Source of the DNA: Thermaerobacter sp. PB12/4term
GTDB lineage: Bacteria; Bacillota; Sulfobacillia; Thermaerobacterales; Thermaerobacteraceae
NCBI RefSeq assembly: GCF_003403315.2
Contig: NZ_CP048407.1
Coordinates: 1,612,001 to 1,676,000 of the forward strand
Direction of reading: 5' to 3'
Length of the DNA stretch: 64,000 nt
The position numbers and the translations under genes are program-made. This document shows, one piece after another, positions 8,351 to 16,998 of this stretch (its first letter is position 1; each line of letters begins with the position of its first letter). The notes below the pieces were generated by a model. It was not told the DNA's origin. It saw only the letters and a list, made by a program, of their open reading frames with translations, and did not search any database.

Positions 8351-9940
8351 CTAACGCCCCGCGCCGGCGCCCCGGGCCGAACCGGCCCTTTCACCGTGGC
8401 GGGCCGAACCCTGGCCGCGTCCCGGCCGGTCCTCGCGCTCCCGCTGGACCGGGGCCTTTTCCCGCTCCTGGTCCTGGAGGGTGGCTGCGGCGGTCGTGGC
8501 TGCCTGCTCCTCGGCGCCGTCCTCCTGGAACTCTTCCTCGTCCTCTCCGGTGGCCGGTTCCTCCGGTTGGGACGAGCCTGGCGCCGTGACCTCGGTCTCC
8601 CGCGGGCCGGGCTGCTCCTCCCCGGCGTCGCCCGGCTCGGATTCACCGGGCGCGGTGTCTTCCGGCTCCCCCGCCGCGGGCGGCTGGACGGCCGGCCGGT
8701 GGGCGGCGGAGATCCAGCGGCCGGGCTTCAGATCCCGGCGGTGGATCCCGTAGAGGGCCAGAAGTTCGTTCAGCGTCCGGCCGAAGGCGTGCACCTTCAC
8801 CGCCGGATTGGCGGCCACCCCCTGGGCCAGGGCCGTCCCTGCGGCGCCGGTGGCTTCCTCACCGGTCCCGGCCGATTCTTCTCCTGCGGGTGAACGGGGT
8901 TCTCCTTCCGGGGTGCCGGCGTCGCCGTCTTCCGTGGGCGAAGGGGTCCCGTCTTCCCCAAGAACCGGTTGGGGCTCGGCCGTGTCACCCTGGCCGCCGG
9001 CCAGGGAAGCGAGCCGGACCGCCACGTCCGCGGCCGTCACCTCCTCACCGGTGGCCTGGCGGATGGCCTGGGCGGTGGCGTACAGCAGGGCGATCTGCCC
9101 GTAACCGTAACCCTGATCCCGCAGGGCGGTGATCTCGGCGGGCTCCATCATGGCCACCGAGCCGGCCACCAGCTCGGCTTCCGCAGCGGCTTCCAGGGCC
9201 TGGTCCAGGGGATCCTGGGCGGCCTGGCCGCCGGTGCCCTCCGCCGCGGTCCCGGTACCGCCAGCTTCGGCGGTGTCCCCCGCCGGGCTCCCGTCAGAGC
9301 CCGCCTGCTCCGGGACCGCCTCGCCCTCCATTGGCTCCGCGGCCAGGGACTCCGCGGTCCCGGTCCCGCCGTCACCCTGGTCGCCGGCGGCCGGCGCCGC
9401 CTCGACGACGCCCTGGTCACGGTCCTGGCCTGCCGCCACCCGCTTCGGCAAGGCCTCCACCCGGGCCACGGCATCCTCCAGGGCGGTGATGGCCCGGTCC
9501 GTGGCAGCGCCTTCCGCCCGGGCCTGCACCAGCCGCTCTTGCGCCAGGCGCAGGTACCCCGCGATGTCGGCGGCCAGGCGCTCGAACCAGGCCGAGGCGG
9601 GCGCCAGCTCGGCGAGGCGGTCGGCCCTCCGCTCGGCAAAGGACGCCGCCAGCGCCGCGTCGCCGGCCGGGTCACGGCTGACCCAGAGGCGCACCTGCTC
9701 GGAGGCGTAACGGGCGTAGTAGCCCACAGCAAAGAGCCATCCCGGCTCCCCGGAGGAGCCCGCCGCATCCGCCGACACGCCGGCCGTGGCCGGAGAAGCC
9801 CCGGGCTGTCCGGCCACGGCACCATCACCCGACGAGGCCATGGCCGGTCCCGGCAGAGCCGTCATCATCAGCATGACCCAGAGCAGGGCGGCGGCCACCC
9901 GCCGGCTTGCCCCGCGCGGCCATGGGTCCCGTTCCACCAT
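8351..9940 (-). CDS. Secreted or membrane-anchored protein with DUF5667-like domain
   Basis: Function unknown. The 529-residue product starts with a signal-like segment (basic start, hydrophobic run about 14-37). A helical region (about 65-170: YASEQVRLWVSRDP...SFAERRADRLAELAP) resembles DUF5667, a domain found in surface proteins of spore formers. Then come short helical motifs (GYGYGQIALLYATAQAIRQ near 290; FGRTLNELLALYGI near 395) that look like recurring helix pairs. Between them, and over the last 100 residues, lie long acidic Glu/Gly/Ala/Pro linkers. The ATG at 9940 lies 7 bases after GGAGG; a TTG five codons upstream would overlap that site. Confidence 0.65.
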   Translation of the reverse strand: MVERDPWPRGASRRVAAALLWVMLMMTALPGPAMASSGDGAVAGQPGASPATAGVSADAAGSSGEPGWLFAVGYYARYASEQVRLWVSRDPAGDAALAASFAERRADRLAELAPASAWFERLAADIAGYLRLAQERLVQARAEGAATDRAITALEDAVARVEALPKRVAAGQDRDQGVVEAAPAAGDQGDGGTGTAESLAAEPMEGEAVPEQAGSDGSPAGDTAEAGGTGTAAEGTGGQAAQDPLDQALEAAAEAELVAGSVAMMEPAEITALRDQGYGYGQIALLYATAQAIRQATGEEVTAADVAVRLASLAGGQGDTAEPQPVLGEDGTPSPTEDGDAGTPEGEPRSPAGEESAGTGEEATGAAGTALAQGVAANPAVKVHAFGRTLNELLALYGIHRRDLKPGRWISAAHRPAVQPPAAGEPEDTAPGESEPGDAGEEQPGPRETEVTAPGSSQPEEPATGEDEEEFQEDGAEEQAATTAAATLQDQEREKAPVQREREDRPGRGQGSARHGERAGSARGAGAGR

Positions 9941-10370
9941 CGCGCCACCTCCCAAAGGATGCTTGCCGGAGAAGGAACCGCGCCCGGAAGGCTAGGCTTC
10001 AAGACCTCGGCAGGCTCCGGGCGGCGCCCATCGCGGCATCCTTCCCCGTTCCCTTCAATTTTTCGGACGAACCGGCGGTCTTTGCGGGCGCGGTGACGAT
10101 CCGCGGCAACAAATGCACCCGCAGTCCTACCCTGATGGGCGTCCAGCAGGACTTGCGATCCAGGACCAGGGTCCTCCCGGGCCGGCGGGCGGGGGAACCA
10201 AATCCCGTGTTAGTTAATCGGTGTTATTGACATCGAAGCCGCGGCACCGGTACAATCGCCCTGAACCTGCAGGTTCGCCTTGCGCTGTTGGCCGGTTGCA
10301 CCGGCCCTTCTGGGCCAGGCTCGGGACTCTGCGCCCTCCAGCACCCTCCAGCGAAGCGGGGGAGAACGCC
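9941..10370. other. Divergent promoter region between the secreted protein and tsuA
   Basis: About 430 bp without a gene. Its right part is unusually AT-rich for this genome (10203-10256) and carries a consensus sigma-A promoter and two direct copies of GTGTTA (10207 and 10221) just upstream of the -35. The promoter for the leftward gene is not evident. Confidence 0.5.
10227..10256 (+). promoter_or_regulatory. Sigma-A promoter for tsuA-tsuB
   Basis: A perfect -35 TTGACA (10227-10232) and the -10 TACAAT (10251-10256) are separated by 18 bp. It is the closest match to consensus in this window and sits about 115 bp upstream of the tsuA ATG. Confidence 0.8.
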
Positions 10371-11564
10371 ATGGATCTGCACGGGCCGGCCTTCTTGCTC
10401 CTGGGCGCGGCCTTCGGTCTCGTCTACGGCTTCTTGCTCCAGCGCGGCGACTTCTGCTTCACGTCGGCCTTCCGCGATCTCTACGCCTTTCGCCACACCC
10501 GTGTGCTCCAGGGCATCGTCACGGCCGTGGCGGTGACCACCCTGGGCTGGGGGATCGCCCTGTCCGCCGGCTGGGCCACCCCCGACCGTCTCTGGGTACC
10601 GCCGGTGGGGTGGAACAGCCTGCTGGGCGGCTTCCTCTTCGGCATCGCCATGTACGTCGCCGGCGGCTGCGCCTCGGGTACCCTCTACCGGGCGGGAATG
10701 GGCTACGGGCAGTTCTGGCTCACCCTGCTCGGCATGGGTGCCGGCTACTACGCGTTCCTGCGCCTGTTCCCGGACGTGCTCCAGCCCTACTTCTTCAAGC
10801 CCCTGCAGATCACCGGCCCCGTCACCCTGTACCGCCTGCTGCCCTGGCCGCCTCTCTTGACGAGCCTGCTGGCGGTGGCCGTCCTGCTGCTGGGGGTCGT
10901 CCTGGTGGCCGGTCCCGGGGCCCTCGGCCGCAGCCTACGGGAGGTGGCCGCGTTCTTCCGCCAGGGTCCGGGAACCTTGCTGCGGCTGCGGTCCTGGGAC
11001 ACCCGGGCGGTGGGGCTCCTGCTGGGCCTGGTGTCGACGCTGCAGTTCAGCCTGTGGACCATCTGGGGCATCACCGGGCCCGAGACCCGGTGGGTGGCCG
11101 TGGCCTGGGCCGCCGTGGACGATCCGGCCCGCGTCGCGGCCAACCCGTACGTGGCGAGCCTGTTCCGCGGCTACCCCGGCCTGGTGCCCGGGCCGGAGGA
11201 AGTGCTGATCGCCGGCATCATCGCCGGCGCCGCCCTGTCGGCCCGGCTGAACGGCACCTTCCGCTGGCGCAGGCCGCGGCTGCGGCGGCTGCCCAACGCC
11301 GTGGCGGGAGGCTTCTTGCTGGCCTTCGCCTCCCGGCTCACCCCGGGGTGCAACATCGGCAACCTGCTGAGCGGCCTCCCCGCCCTCTCCCTGCACAGCC
11401 TGCTGGCTTCGGCGGGCATCGCGACGGGCATCTATACGGCGTGGAAGATCGCCCACCTGCGGCAGGCCGCCCTGTTGACCTCGTGCCGGGTGGAGCCGGC
11501 GACCGCCGGCACGGGGACCGGCACGCCGGCGAAGCCTGCGGCGGCACCGCCGGCGGGAATCTGA
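10371..11564 (+). CDS. tsuA: YeeE/YedE (TsuA-type) sulfur-compound transporter
   Basis: Integral membrane protein (397 residues, about ten hydrophobic segments) of the YeeE/YedE family. Characterised members import thiosulfate; relatives are proposed to move other sulfur or selenium species. Three conserved cysteine motifs that form the thiosulfate path in TsuA are present: C29 in QRGDFCFTSA, C100 in AGGCASGTLYR and C327 in TPGCNIGNLLSG. The ATG at 10371 follows GGGGGAGA. A TusA-like gene follows 32 bp downstream, which is the standard TsuA-TsuB arrangement. A strong promoter is directly upstream. The substrate is inferred. Confidence 0.85.
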   Translation: MDLHGPAFLLLGAAFGLVYGFLLQRGDFCFTSAFRDLYAFRHTRVLQGIVTAVAVTTLGWGIALSAGWATPDRLWVPPVGWNSLLGGFLFGIAMYVAGGCASGTLYRAGMGYGQFWLTLLGMGAGYYAFLRLFPDVLQPYFFKPLQITGPVTLYRLLPWPPLLTSLLAVAVLLLGVVLVAGPGALGRSLREVAAFFRQGPGTLLRLRSWDTRAVGLLLGLVSTLQFSLWTIWGITGPETRWVAVAWAAVDDPARVAANPYVASLFRGYPGLVPGPEEVLIAGIIAGAALSARLNGTFRWRRPRLRRLPNAVAGGFLLAFASRLTPGCNIGNLLSGLPALSLHSLLASAGIATGIYTAWKIAHLRQAALLTSCRVEPATAGTGTGTPAKPAAAPPAGI

Positions 11565-11596
11565 GGGCACGGGGAACGGCAAGGGAGGTGGATACC

Positions 11597-11929
11597 ATGG
11601 CCCTGTTCAAGCGGCCCAACCTGGAGCAGGCGCGCCAGCGGCTGGCGGCCCTGGGCCAGGCCAATCTGGTGGACCGGACCGGCGCCGGCACCGCCGTCAC
11701 CGCCGACCGGGAGATCGACGTCACGGGCGAGATCTGCCCCTACCCGGTGGACGCTGCCCTGGAGGCGCTGGCCCGGATGGCGCCGGGCCAGGTGCTGGCC
11801 GAGCTGACGGATCACACCATCTCCACCCACACCGTCCCCGCCGCGGTGGAGCGGTCGGGCCTGGGTGAGGTGCTGCGCATCGAGGAAAAGGAGCCGGGCC
11901 TTTACCGCATCCTGATCCGCCGGCGGTGA
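11597..11929 (+). CDS. tsuB: TusA/SirA-family sulfurtransferase (TsuB-like)
   Basis: Small sulfur-carrier protein (110 residues). After a 35-residue N-terminal extension it has the TusA core: EIDVTGEICPYPV with the sulfur-accepting Cys47 in the CPxP signature, then the typical helix and strands ending in ILIRRR. It probably accepts sulfur from the substrate brought in by the upstream transporter. The ATG lies 6 bases after GGGAGGTG, and the gene is evidently co-transcribed with tsuA. In TsuB proteins this cysteine is required for uptake. Confidence 0.87.
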   Translation: MALFKRPNLEQARQRLAALGQANLVDRTGAGTAVTADREIDVTGEICPYPVDAALEALARMAPGQVLAELTDHTISTHTVPAAVERSGLGEVLRIEEKEPGLYRILIRRR

Positions 11930-12235
11930 CGCCCTCCGGGTGACAGGGGACTCCCGGCGGGTGGAGGCGCCGTGGCCCTGCCAGGGCTCCTGCGCCCCCG
12001 CCGGCCCGGGGCCGTCCCCCTGGGCCCGGCGGGCAGCCGGTCCGTGCTCTCGGCCGCTCGGATCGCAGGGCTAGGCAGGGTTCGGAGAGCTAAGCAGGGT
12101 CCTTCCGCCGTCCGGAGCGGCGCCGGCCGCTGTGCCGGCGGGTCGGCCGGCGGCCTGCCCCGGCCCACCGCCACGGCAGGCGCAGGTCCTTGTGCCCGCA
12201 GGCGATGCACCGGAAGCCTCCGGGTCCGTCCACCT
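11930..12235. other. Convergent intergenic region after tsuB
   Basis: No gene seen. It contains a near-direct repeat, GCTAGGCAGGGTTC at 12070-12083 and GCTAAGCAGGGTCC at 12089-12102 (12 of 14 identical, 19 bp apart), and GC-rich stem-forming sequence around 12117-12160. No T-tract terminator is visible. Confidence 0.35.
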
Positions 12236-13801
12236 TCAGCCACCGGGGGCTCCGGCCCCATCGCCGAGGGAGCCCGTGACGGCCCCGGACTCTTCCGCCC
12301 CCACGGGCCGTGCTTCCGCTCCCGGGGACCGCCCGCCCCGGGGTTCCGTTGCCCGGGACCCGCCCCGGGGTTCCGGCGCCCGGGGCAGGACGAACCAGAG
12401 ACGCGTGCCCTGCCCGGGGGCGGACTCCACGCCCACCCGGCCCCCGTGGGCTTCCACCAGGGCCCGCACGATGCTGAGGCCCAGGCCCGCACCGCGGCTG
12501 CGGGCCGCCTCCCGCCCCCGGTAAAAGGGCTCAAAGATCCGCGGCAGGTCGGCGGGATCGATACCCGGGCCGTCGTCGGCCACCTGGACCCGGATCCCGC
12601 CGGGCACCCCCGCCGCGTCCAGCCTCACCTGGCCCTCCGGACCGGCGTGCCGGGCGGCGTTGTCCACCAGGTTGCCCAGCACCTGGGCCAGGCGGTGGGG
12701 GTCCGCTTCCAGCCACACCCCGGCCAGGCCCGGGTCGATCCGCACCTGCCAGCGGGCGCCCCGCTCCCGGACCAGCGCCTCCAGGGCCGTGGCCCGTTCC
12801 TCCAGCCACGGTCCCGCGGCAAAGCGCTCCAGCCGCAGGTCCAGCTGGCCCGTCTCGATCTGGGCCAGCTGGAAGAGGTCGTCGATCAGCCGGCCCAGCC
12901 GCTCGGCCTCGGCCACGATCTGCCCCGCCTGGCGGCGGGCGGCGGGTCCCGCTTCCACCAGCCCGTCCCTCAGGGCTTCCCCCAGCCCGCGGATCACCGT
13001 CACCGGGGTGCGCAGCTCATGGGAGATGGTGGCCAGCATGGCCCGCCGCAGGGCCTGGGAGCGGCGCAGCTCGCCCACCAGCCCCTCGATGCGCTCGGCC
13101 ATGTGGTTGAACCCGGCCGCCAGGCCGGCGATCTCGTCCCGGCCGGCCACCCGCAGGCGCCGGGACAGCTCGCCCGCGGCCAGGGCCGCCGCCGCCTCCT
13201 GGATCGCCGCCAGCCGCCGCACCATCCGGTAGCCCACGGCCCAGCCCGCCGCCAGGGCCACGGCCACGGCCGCCCCGGTGCCCAGGGCGAGCCAGGTGCC
13301 GATCTCCCGGCGCACGCCACCCAGTTCCCGCAGGGGCCGGAAGACCACCACGGTGCCCAGGCTCCCCTGGCCGCCGGGCACGGGAATCGGGGCCACGGCC
13401 ACCACCGCCGGCACGTTGGCCAGGATCTCCCGAACACCGTATCCCGGCGCCCGGATGCCCCGGATCACCTCGGGCGCCAGCTGCCAGCCCTCCAGATCGC
13501 CCACCAGGGTGGCGGAGTTCCAGCGGATCCGCCCGGCCGGATCGACCACCAGCACTTCCCCGTCCACATAAAGGCGCGACAGCCGCACCGCCGCCAGGTC
13601 GGCCAGATAGGTGGCGGGCAGCCCGGGGAACGCCTGCACGTCCAGAAGGGCCACCACGCTGCGGGCCTGGCGCAGCAGCACGGGCCCCAGGGCGTCCACC
13701 ATGGCCCGCTCGGCCAGGGCGGGAGCGCCCACCAGAAGCAGCAGGGCCACCACCACCAGGATGGAGGCATAAACCAGCGCCATGCGCCAGGCCAGCCGCA
13801 A
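12236..13801 (-). CDS. Sensor histidine kinase (HAMP, HisKA, HATPase)
   Basis: Membrane sensor kinase of a two-component system (521 residues from a TTG, or 515 from an ATG at 13783). Order of parts: first membrane helix (about 7-29), extracytoplasmic sensor region (about 30-165), second helix (about 166-190), and a HAMP domain with [13 protein letters not shown]. Next are HisKA with the phospho-acceptor box [10 protein letters not shown], the N box [10 protein letters not shown], the G1 box DDGPGIDP and the G2 box GAGLGLSIV. The last 50 residues are low complexity. The TTG at 13801 starts 1 bp beyond the stop of the upstream response regulator, which suggests translational coupling. The signal is unknown. 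Confidence 0.88.
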   Translation of the reverse strand: MRLAWRMALVYASILVVVALLLLVGAPALAERAMVDALGPVLLRQARSVVALLDVQAFPGLPATYLADLAAVRLSRLYVDGEVLVVDPAGRIRWNSATLVGDLEGWQLAPEVIRGIRAPGYGVREILANVPAVVAVAPIPVPGGQGSLGTVVVFRPLRELGGVRREIGTWLALGTGAAVAVALAAGWAVGYRMVRRLAAIQEAAAALAAGELSRRLRVAGRDEIAGLAAGFNHMAERIEGLVGELRRSQALRRAMLATISHELRTPVTVIRGLGEALRDGLVEAGPAARRQAGQIVAEAERLGRLIDDLFQLAQIETGQLDLRLERFAAGPWLEERATALEALVRERGARWQVRIDPGLAGVWLEADPHRLAQVLGNLVDNAARHAGPEGQVRLDAAGVPGGIRVQVADDGPGIDPADLPRIFEPFYRGREAARSRGAGLGLSIVRALVEAHGGRVGVESAPGQGTRLWFVLPRAPEPRGGSRATEPRGGRSPGAEARPVGAEESGAVTGSLGDGAGAPGG

Positions 13802-13802
13802 G

Positions 13803-14501
13803 TCAGCTCGCCTCGCCCTCGGGGTCGAACCGGTACCCCACGCTCCACACCGTCTTGAGATAGCGCGGGTGCTGGGGATCGGGCTCGATCTTCCGCCGCA
13901 GCCGCTGCACGTGGACGTCCACGGTGCGGGTATCGCCGGCATAGGAGAAGTCCCAGACCCGCTCCAGCAGCTGCTGGCGGGTGAAGACCCGGTGGGGGTG
14001 GGTGACGAACAGGGCCAGAAGGTCGAATTCCTTGGGGGTGCAGGCCACCTCCCGGCCGCCCACCCAGAGCCGCCGGGCGGCCAGGTCGACGGCGCACCGG
14101 CCGAACCGCACGGTCACCGGCGCCGGCTCCCTGGTGGCCCGGGCCCGGCGCAGTACGGCCCGGACCCGGGCCACCAACTCGCGGGGACTGAAGGGCTTGG
14201 TTACGTAATCGTCCGCGCCCAGTTCCAGGCCCAGCACCCGGTCCGTCTCGTCGGCCCGGGCGGTCAGGCAGACCACCGGAGTCCCGGCCTCCACCAGCTC
14301 CCGGCACAGGTCAAGGCCGCTGCCGTCGGGCAGCATCAGGTCCAGGACGACCAGCGCCGGCGCTTCGCCCCGCAGGGCGGCGCGGGCTCCCGCCAGGCTG
14401 GCCGCTTCCCGCACGGCGAACCCTTCCCGCTCCAGGTAGAGCCGGCAGACCTCCCGGATCCCCGGCTCGTCGTCCACCACCAGGATGCGCTCCCCCGGCA
14501 C
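13803..14501 (-). CDS. OmpR/PhoB-family response regulator
   Basis: DNA-binding response regulator (232 residues) and partner of the adjacent kinase. The receiver domain has VVDDEP, the phospho-acceptor Asp in [10 protein letters not shown], the Thr in CLTARA and the Lys in [10 protein letters not shown]. It is followed by a winged-helix domain with [13 protein letters not shown] and [15 protein letters not shown]. The GTG start at 14501 lies about 9 bases after GGGGAGGG. The 296 bp upstream are gene-free and should hold the operon promoter. It resembles PhoP/ResD-type regulators, but no target site is evident here. Confidence 0.9.
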   Translation of the reverse strand: MPGERILVVDDEPGIREVCRLYLEREGFAVREAASLAGARAALRGEAPALVVLDLMLPDGSGLDLCRELVEAGTPVVCLTARADETDRVLGLELGADDYVTKPFSPRELVARVRAVLRRARATREPAPVTVRFGRCAVDLAARRLWVGGREVACTPKEFDLLALFVTHPHRVFTRQQLLERVWDFSYAGDTRTVDVHVQRLRRKIEPDPQHPRYLKTVWSVGYRFDPEGEAS

Positions 14502-14797
14502 GCCCCGGCCCTCCCCGCCCTGCCGCCGTTGCAGCGGCCGTTGGTTTCAGGTTCCGCTCTGCCGTCCCCGGCTCCCCTGCCGCCGTCCTCCGCCCCGACC
14601 TGGGCCCCCGGCCTTGCACCCGGTGCCCGCCCCCCGGCGGCGCCGCCGGTCGGCGGCGAGGCGGGGGGCTCCGGGGCGCCCCAGGGGCTGCCGGCCGGGG
14701 AAGCCGGCACCGGCGCGGCCGCGCCGGCAGCCTCAGCCGGCAAGCCGGGCAGGCGGTGCTTCATCCTCAGCAGCCGGTGCCTCGTCCTTACTCGTCC

Positions 14798-15382
14798 TTA
14801 AAAGAAGCCGTACCGCTGCTCCTTCCAGGGGTCGGCCTCGTTGTGGTAGCCGCGTTCCTCCCAGTAGCCCGGCCGGTCCTCGGGGAGCAGTTCGAAGCCC
14901 CGCACCCACTTGGCGCTCTTCCAGAAGTACCGGTGGGGCACCAGGAGCCGCACCGGGTAGCCGTGTTCCGGCGCCAGGGGCCGGCCGTCGAACTCGAAGG
15001 CCAGAAGCACGTCGTCGCGGTACAGGTCGGCCAGGGGCAGGTTGGTGGTGTAGTCCGGGTCGGCGTGGACCAGGACGAACCGGGCCTCCGGCTTGACCCC
15101 GGCTTCCTCCAGTACCCGGGCCGCCGGGACGCCGCGCCAGCGGGTGCCCAGCTTGCTCCAGCGGGTCACGCAGTGGATGTCCACCACCACCTCGCGGGCA
15201 GGGAGGCGGCGGAACTCGTCCCAGGTCAGGGTGACGGGCCGCTCCACTTCACCGAAGACGTGAATACTCCAGTCGCTCAGGTCGTCCCGGTAGCGGGGCA
15301 CCTCGCCCGTGTGAAGGACCGGAAACTTCTCGGTCACCACCTGGCCGGGCGGCACCCGGTCCCGTACGCTGGTTTCGGCCAA
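14798..15382 (-). CDS. Sulfite-oxidase-fold molybdopterin oxidoreductase
   Basis: Molybdenum enzyme of the sulfite oxidase/YedY family (194 residues, single Mo-binding domain). The conserved molybdenum-ligating cysteine is C71 in VDIHCVTRWSKLGTRWRGV. The substrate-facing HADPDYTTNLPL and the terminal PHRYFWKSAKWVRGFELL are also typical. There is no signal peptide and no heme or dimerisation domain, so it is a short cytoplasmic-type member whose substrate is unknown. The TTG at 15382 lies 8 bases after GGAGG. It is divergent from the CBS-HEPN gene across 163 bp. Confidence 0.82.
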   Translation of the reverse strand: MAETSVRDRVPPGQVVTEKFPVLHTGEVPRYRDDLSDWSIHVFGEVERPVTLTWDEFRRLPAREVVVDIHCVTRWSKLGTRWRGVPAARVLEEAGVKPEARFVLVHADPDYTTNLPLADLYRDDVLLAFEFDGRPLAPEHGYPVRLLVPHRYFWKSAKWVRGFELLPEDRPGYWEERGYHNEADPWKEQRYGFF

Positions 15383-15545
15383 CGCCTTCACCTCCGCTGC
15401 CTAGTCTCTCCAGACCGCCGGAGCCCGCCCCGCCGCAGGCGCCCCTGCCGGAGCCGGTTCCGCCAAGGCCGGGGGGTGCGCCAGGGCCCCGGACCGCAGG
15501 GGCCCGGCGGGGAACAATCAACCTGGCCGAAGGAGGTCGACGCCC

Positions 15546-16334
15546 ATGCCCAGTACCCTCTGGCAGGCAGGTCGCATCGCCCGCCCCGCCCTTTATGCCC
15601 GGCCCCAGGACCCCGTGGGCCGGGTGCTGGCGGCGCTGCAGCAGGCCGGCTTCAGCCGGGCGCCCGTATGGGACGGCCGGCAGGTCACCGGGGCCCTGAC
15701 CGCCCGCACCTGGCAGCGCCTGCTGGCGGAAGAACTCGATCCGGACCGGGTGACGGCCGCCCAGGTGCAGGAGCCGCCCCTGCCCCAGGTGACGCCCGCC
15801 GCCGGCCTGCTGGAGGTGCTGGACGGGCTCGCCCGCGCCCCCGCCGTGGTGGTGGCCGCCCCCGGCCGGCAACCCGGGATCATCACCTACGTCGACGTGG
15901 TCCGCGACGCGGCGCCCTACCTCTGGCTGCGGGAGCTGGAGCAGGTCCTGCGGGTCCTCCTGTACCGCCTCGAAGCCTCGGGTCCCCGGGGCGGCTGGCT
16001 CGCTCTGCTGCCGCCCGCCCAGGCCCGGCGGATCGAGGAGTACTGCCGCCGGGACGGCGGGTCGGACCCGCTGGATTACGTCGACCTCTACGACCTGCGC
16101 CAGCTGGTGGAAGCCGGTTGGGACCGGTGGTTCCGGTCCTGGCTGAGTCCCCTGGACCTGGGCGCGGCCCTGGACCTGCTCGACCGGCTGCGCCATGCCC
16201 GCAACGACGTGGCCCACATGCGGGACCTCTCTCCCGGCCAGCGCCAGGAGCTGGAGCAGGCCGTGCGCCGGCTCCGGGAGCCGGTGCGCCGGCGCCTGCT
16301 GGACGAACCGCCCACCCGGCCCGACCGGCGCTGA
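15546..16334 (+). CDS. CBS-pair protein fused to a HEPN-like domain
   Basis: Unusual two-domain protein (262 residues). Residues about 1-120 look like a divergent CBS pair (RPALYARPQDPVGRVLAALQQAGFSRAPVWD; PGIITYVDVVRDA), which usually binds adenine nucleotides. Residues about 125-250 form an all-helical domain with RHARNDVAHMRDLS near the end. The RNDVAH segment matches the R-x4-6-H signature of HEPN ribonuclease-type domains. The ATG at 15546 follows GGAGG by 9 bases. Both domain calls rest on motif reading; Swt1-type HEPN is the closest I can name. It is not part of an obvious operon. Confidence 0.55.
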   Translation: MPSTLWQAGRIARPALYARPQDPVGRVLAALQQAGFSRAPVWDGRQVTGALTARTWQRLLAEELDPDRVTAAQVQEPPLPQVTPAAGLLEVLDGLARAPAVVVAAPGRQPGIITYVDVVRDAAPYLWLRELEQVLRVLLYRLEASGPRGGWLALLPPAQARRIEEYCRRDGGSDPLDYVDLYDLRQLVEAGWDRWFRSWLSPLDLGAALDLLDRLRHARNDVAHMRDLSPGQRQELEQAVRRLREPVRRRLLDEPPTRPDRR

Positions 16335-16642
16335 AGCCCGGCCGCTCCGGCGGCGGCCGGCGGCCCGGCGCCATGGCGGAGCCCGGCCGGAACGTCCCGC
16401 CCCCGCCGCCAGCCATTGGGCGGCGCGCCGCCGCCAGGACCGCAGCGGGCGCCATGCCGCACCCGGCGGGACCGTGGCGGGGCACGCGCTGCAGCCGGCA
16501 GCCCTGCGCCCGGTGCCTGCCACTACCGCCAGGCCTGCTGTCGCGGCGCCATGCTGCCGCCTGCTGGACCGGCGCCCCGCCCCCGCACCGGAGCCGGCGC
16601 CCCGGTGTCCGGGATCCCGGCGCCGCCGGGAGGCTGCGGGGT
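16335..16642. other. Convergent intergenic region
   Basis: GC-rich sequence between two convergent genes. I see many short GC inverted repeats but no gene, promoter or T-tract terminator. Confidence 0.35.
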
Positions 16643-16948
16643 CTATCCCCCGGCGGGGTCCGGCCCGCCCGCCCGGCCCGGGCCCCTTTCTCCCCGGCGA
16701 TCCCGCTGGCGATGCCGCTCCAGCTGCCGGCGAAGGAAGAGATAGGCCAGCCACAACACCGTGGCGTCATCCAGCCAGGAGGCGGGCGGCAGGCCCGGCA
16801 GCAGGTCCGCCGGCCAGAACAGGTACAGGGCCGCCAGCAGCACCGCCAGGCGCGAGGCGGTGCCCGCCTGGGGGTTCTTCAGCAGCCGGATGATCTCCAC
16901 CCATTCCCGCCAGCCCGGCCGGGGGCGGGTGCCACGCCACCGCTGCAC
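16643..16948 (-). CDS. YkvA-like DUF1232 membrane protein
   Basis: Small protein (101 residues) of the DUF1232/YkvA family, whose function is unknown. The core ASRLAVLLAALYLFWPADLLPGLPPASWLDDATVLWLAYLF matches the family pattern of a hydrophobic helix followed by P-x-D-x-[LI]-P and a conserved Asp-Asp; I cite it here by the central PADLLPG and LDDA. The GTG at 16948 follows AAGGAG by about 10 bases. The gene lies just downstream of, and in the same direction as, the ABC1 kinase gene. Confidence 0.7.
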   Translation of the reverse strand: MQRWRGTRPRPGWREWVEIIRLLKNPQAGTASRLAVLLAALYLFWPADLLPGLPPASWLDDATVLWLAYLFLRRQLERHRQRDRRGERGPGRAGGPDPAGG

Positions 16949-16998
16949 GGATCCACGGCTCCTTCCGGCTGGCCCGGGGGCCGCCCCGGTGCTGCGGC

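Noticed and set aside
12040-12110. tRNA-like look (GGTTCG-type arm) after tsuB
   Set aside because: The acceptor and anticodon stems do not form. The sequence is better described as a 14-bp near-direct repeat.
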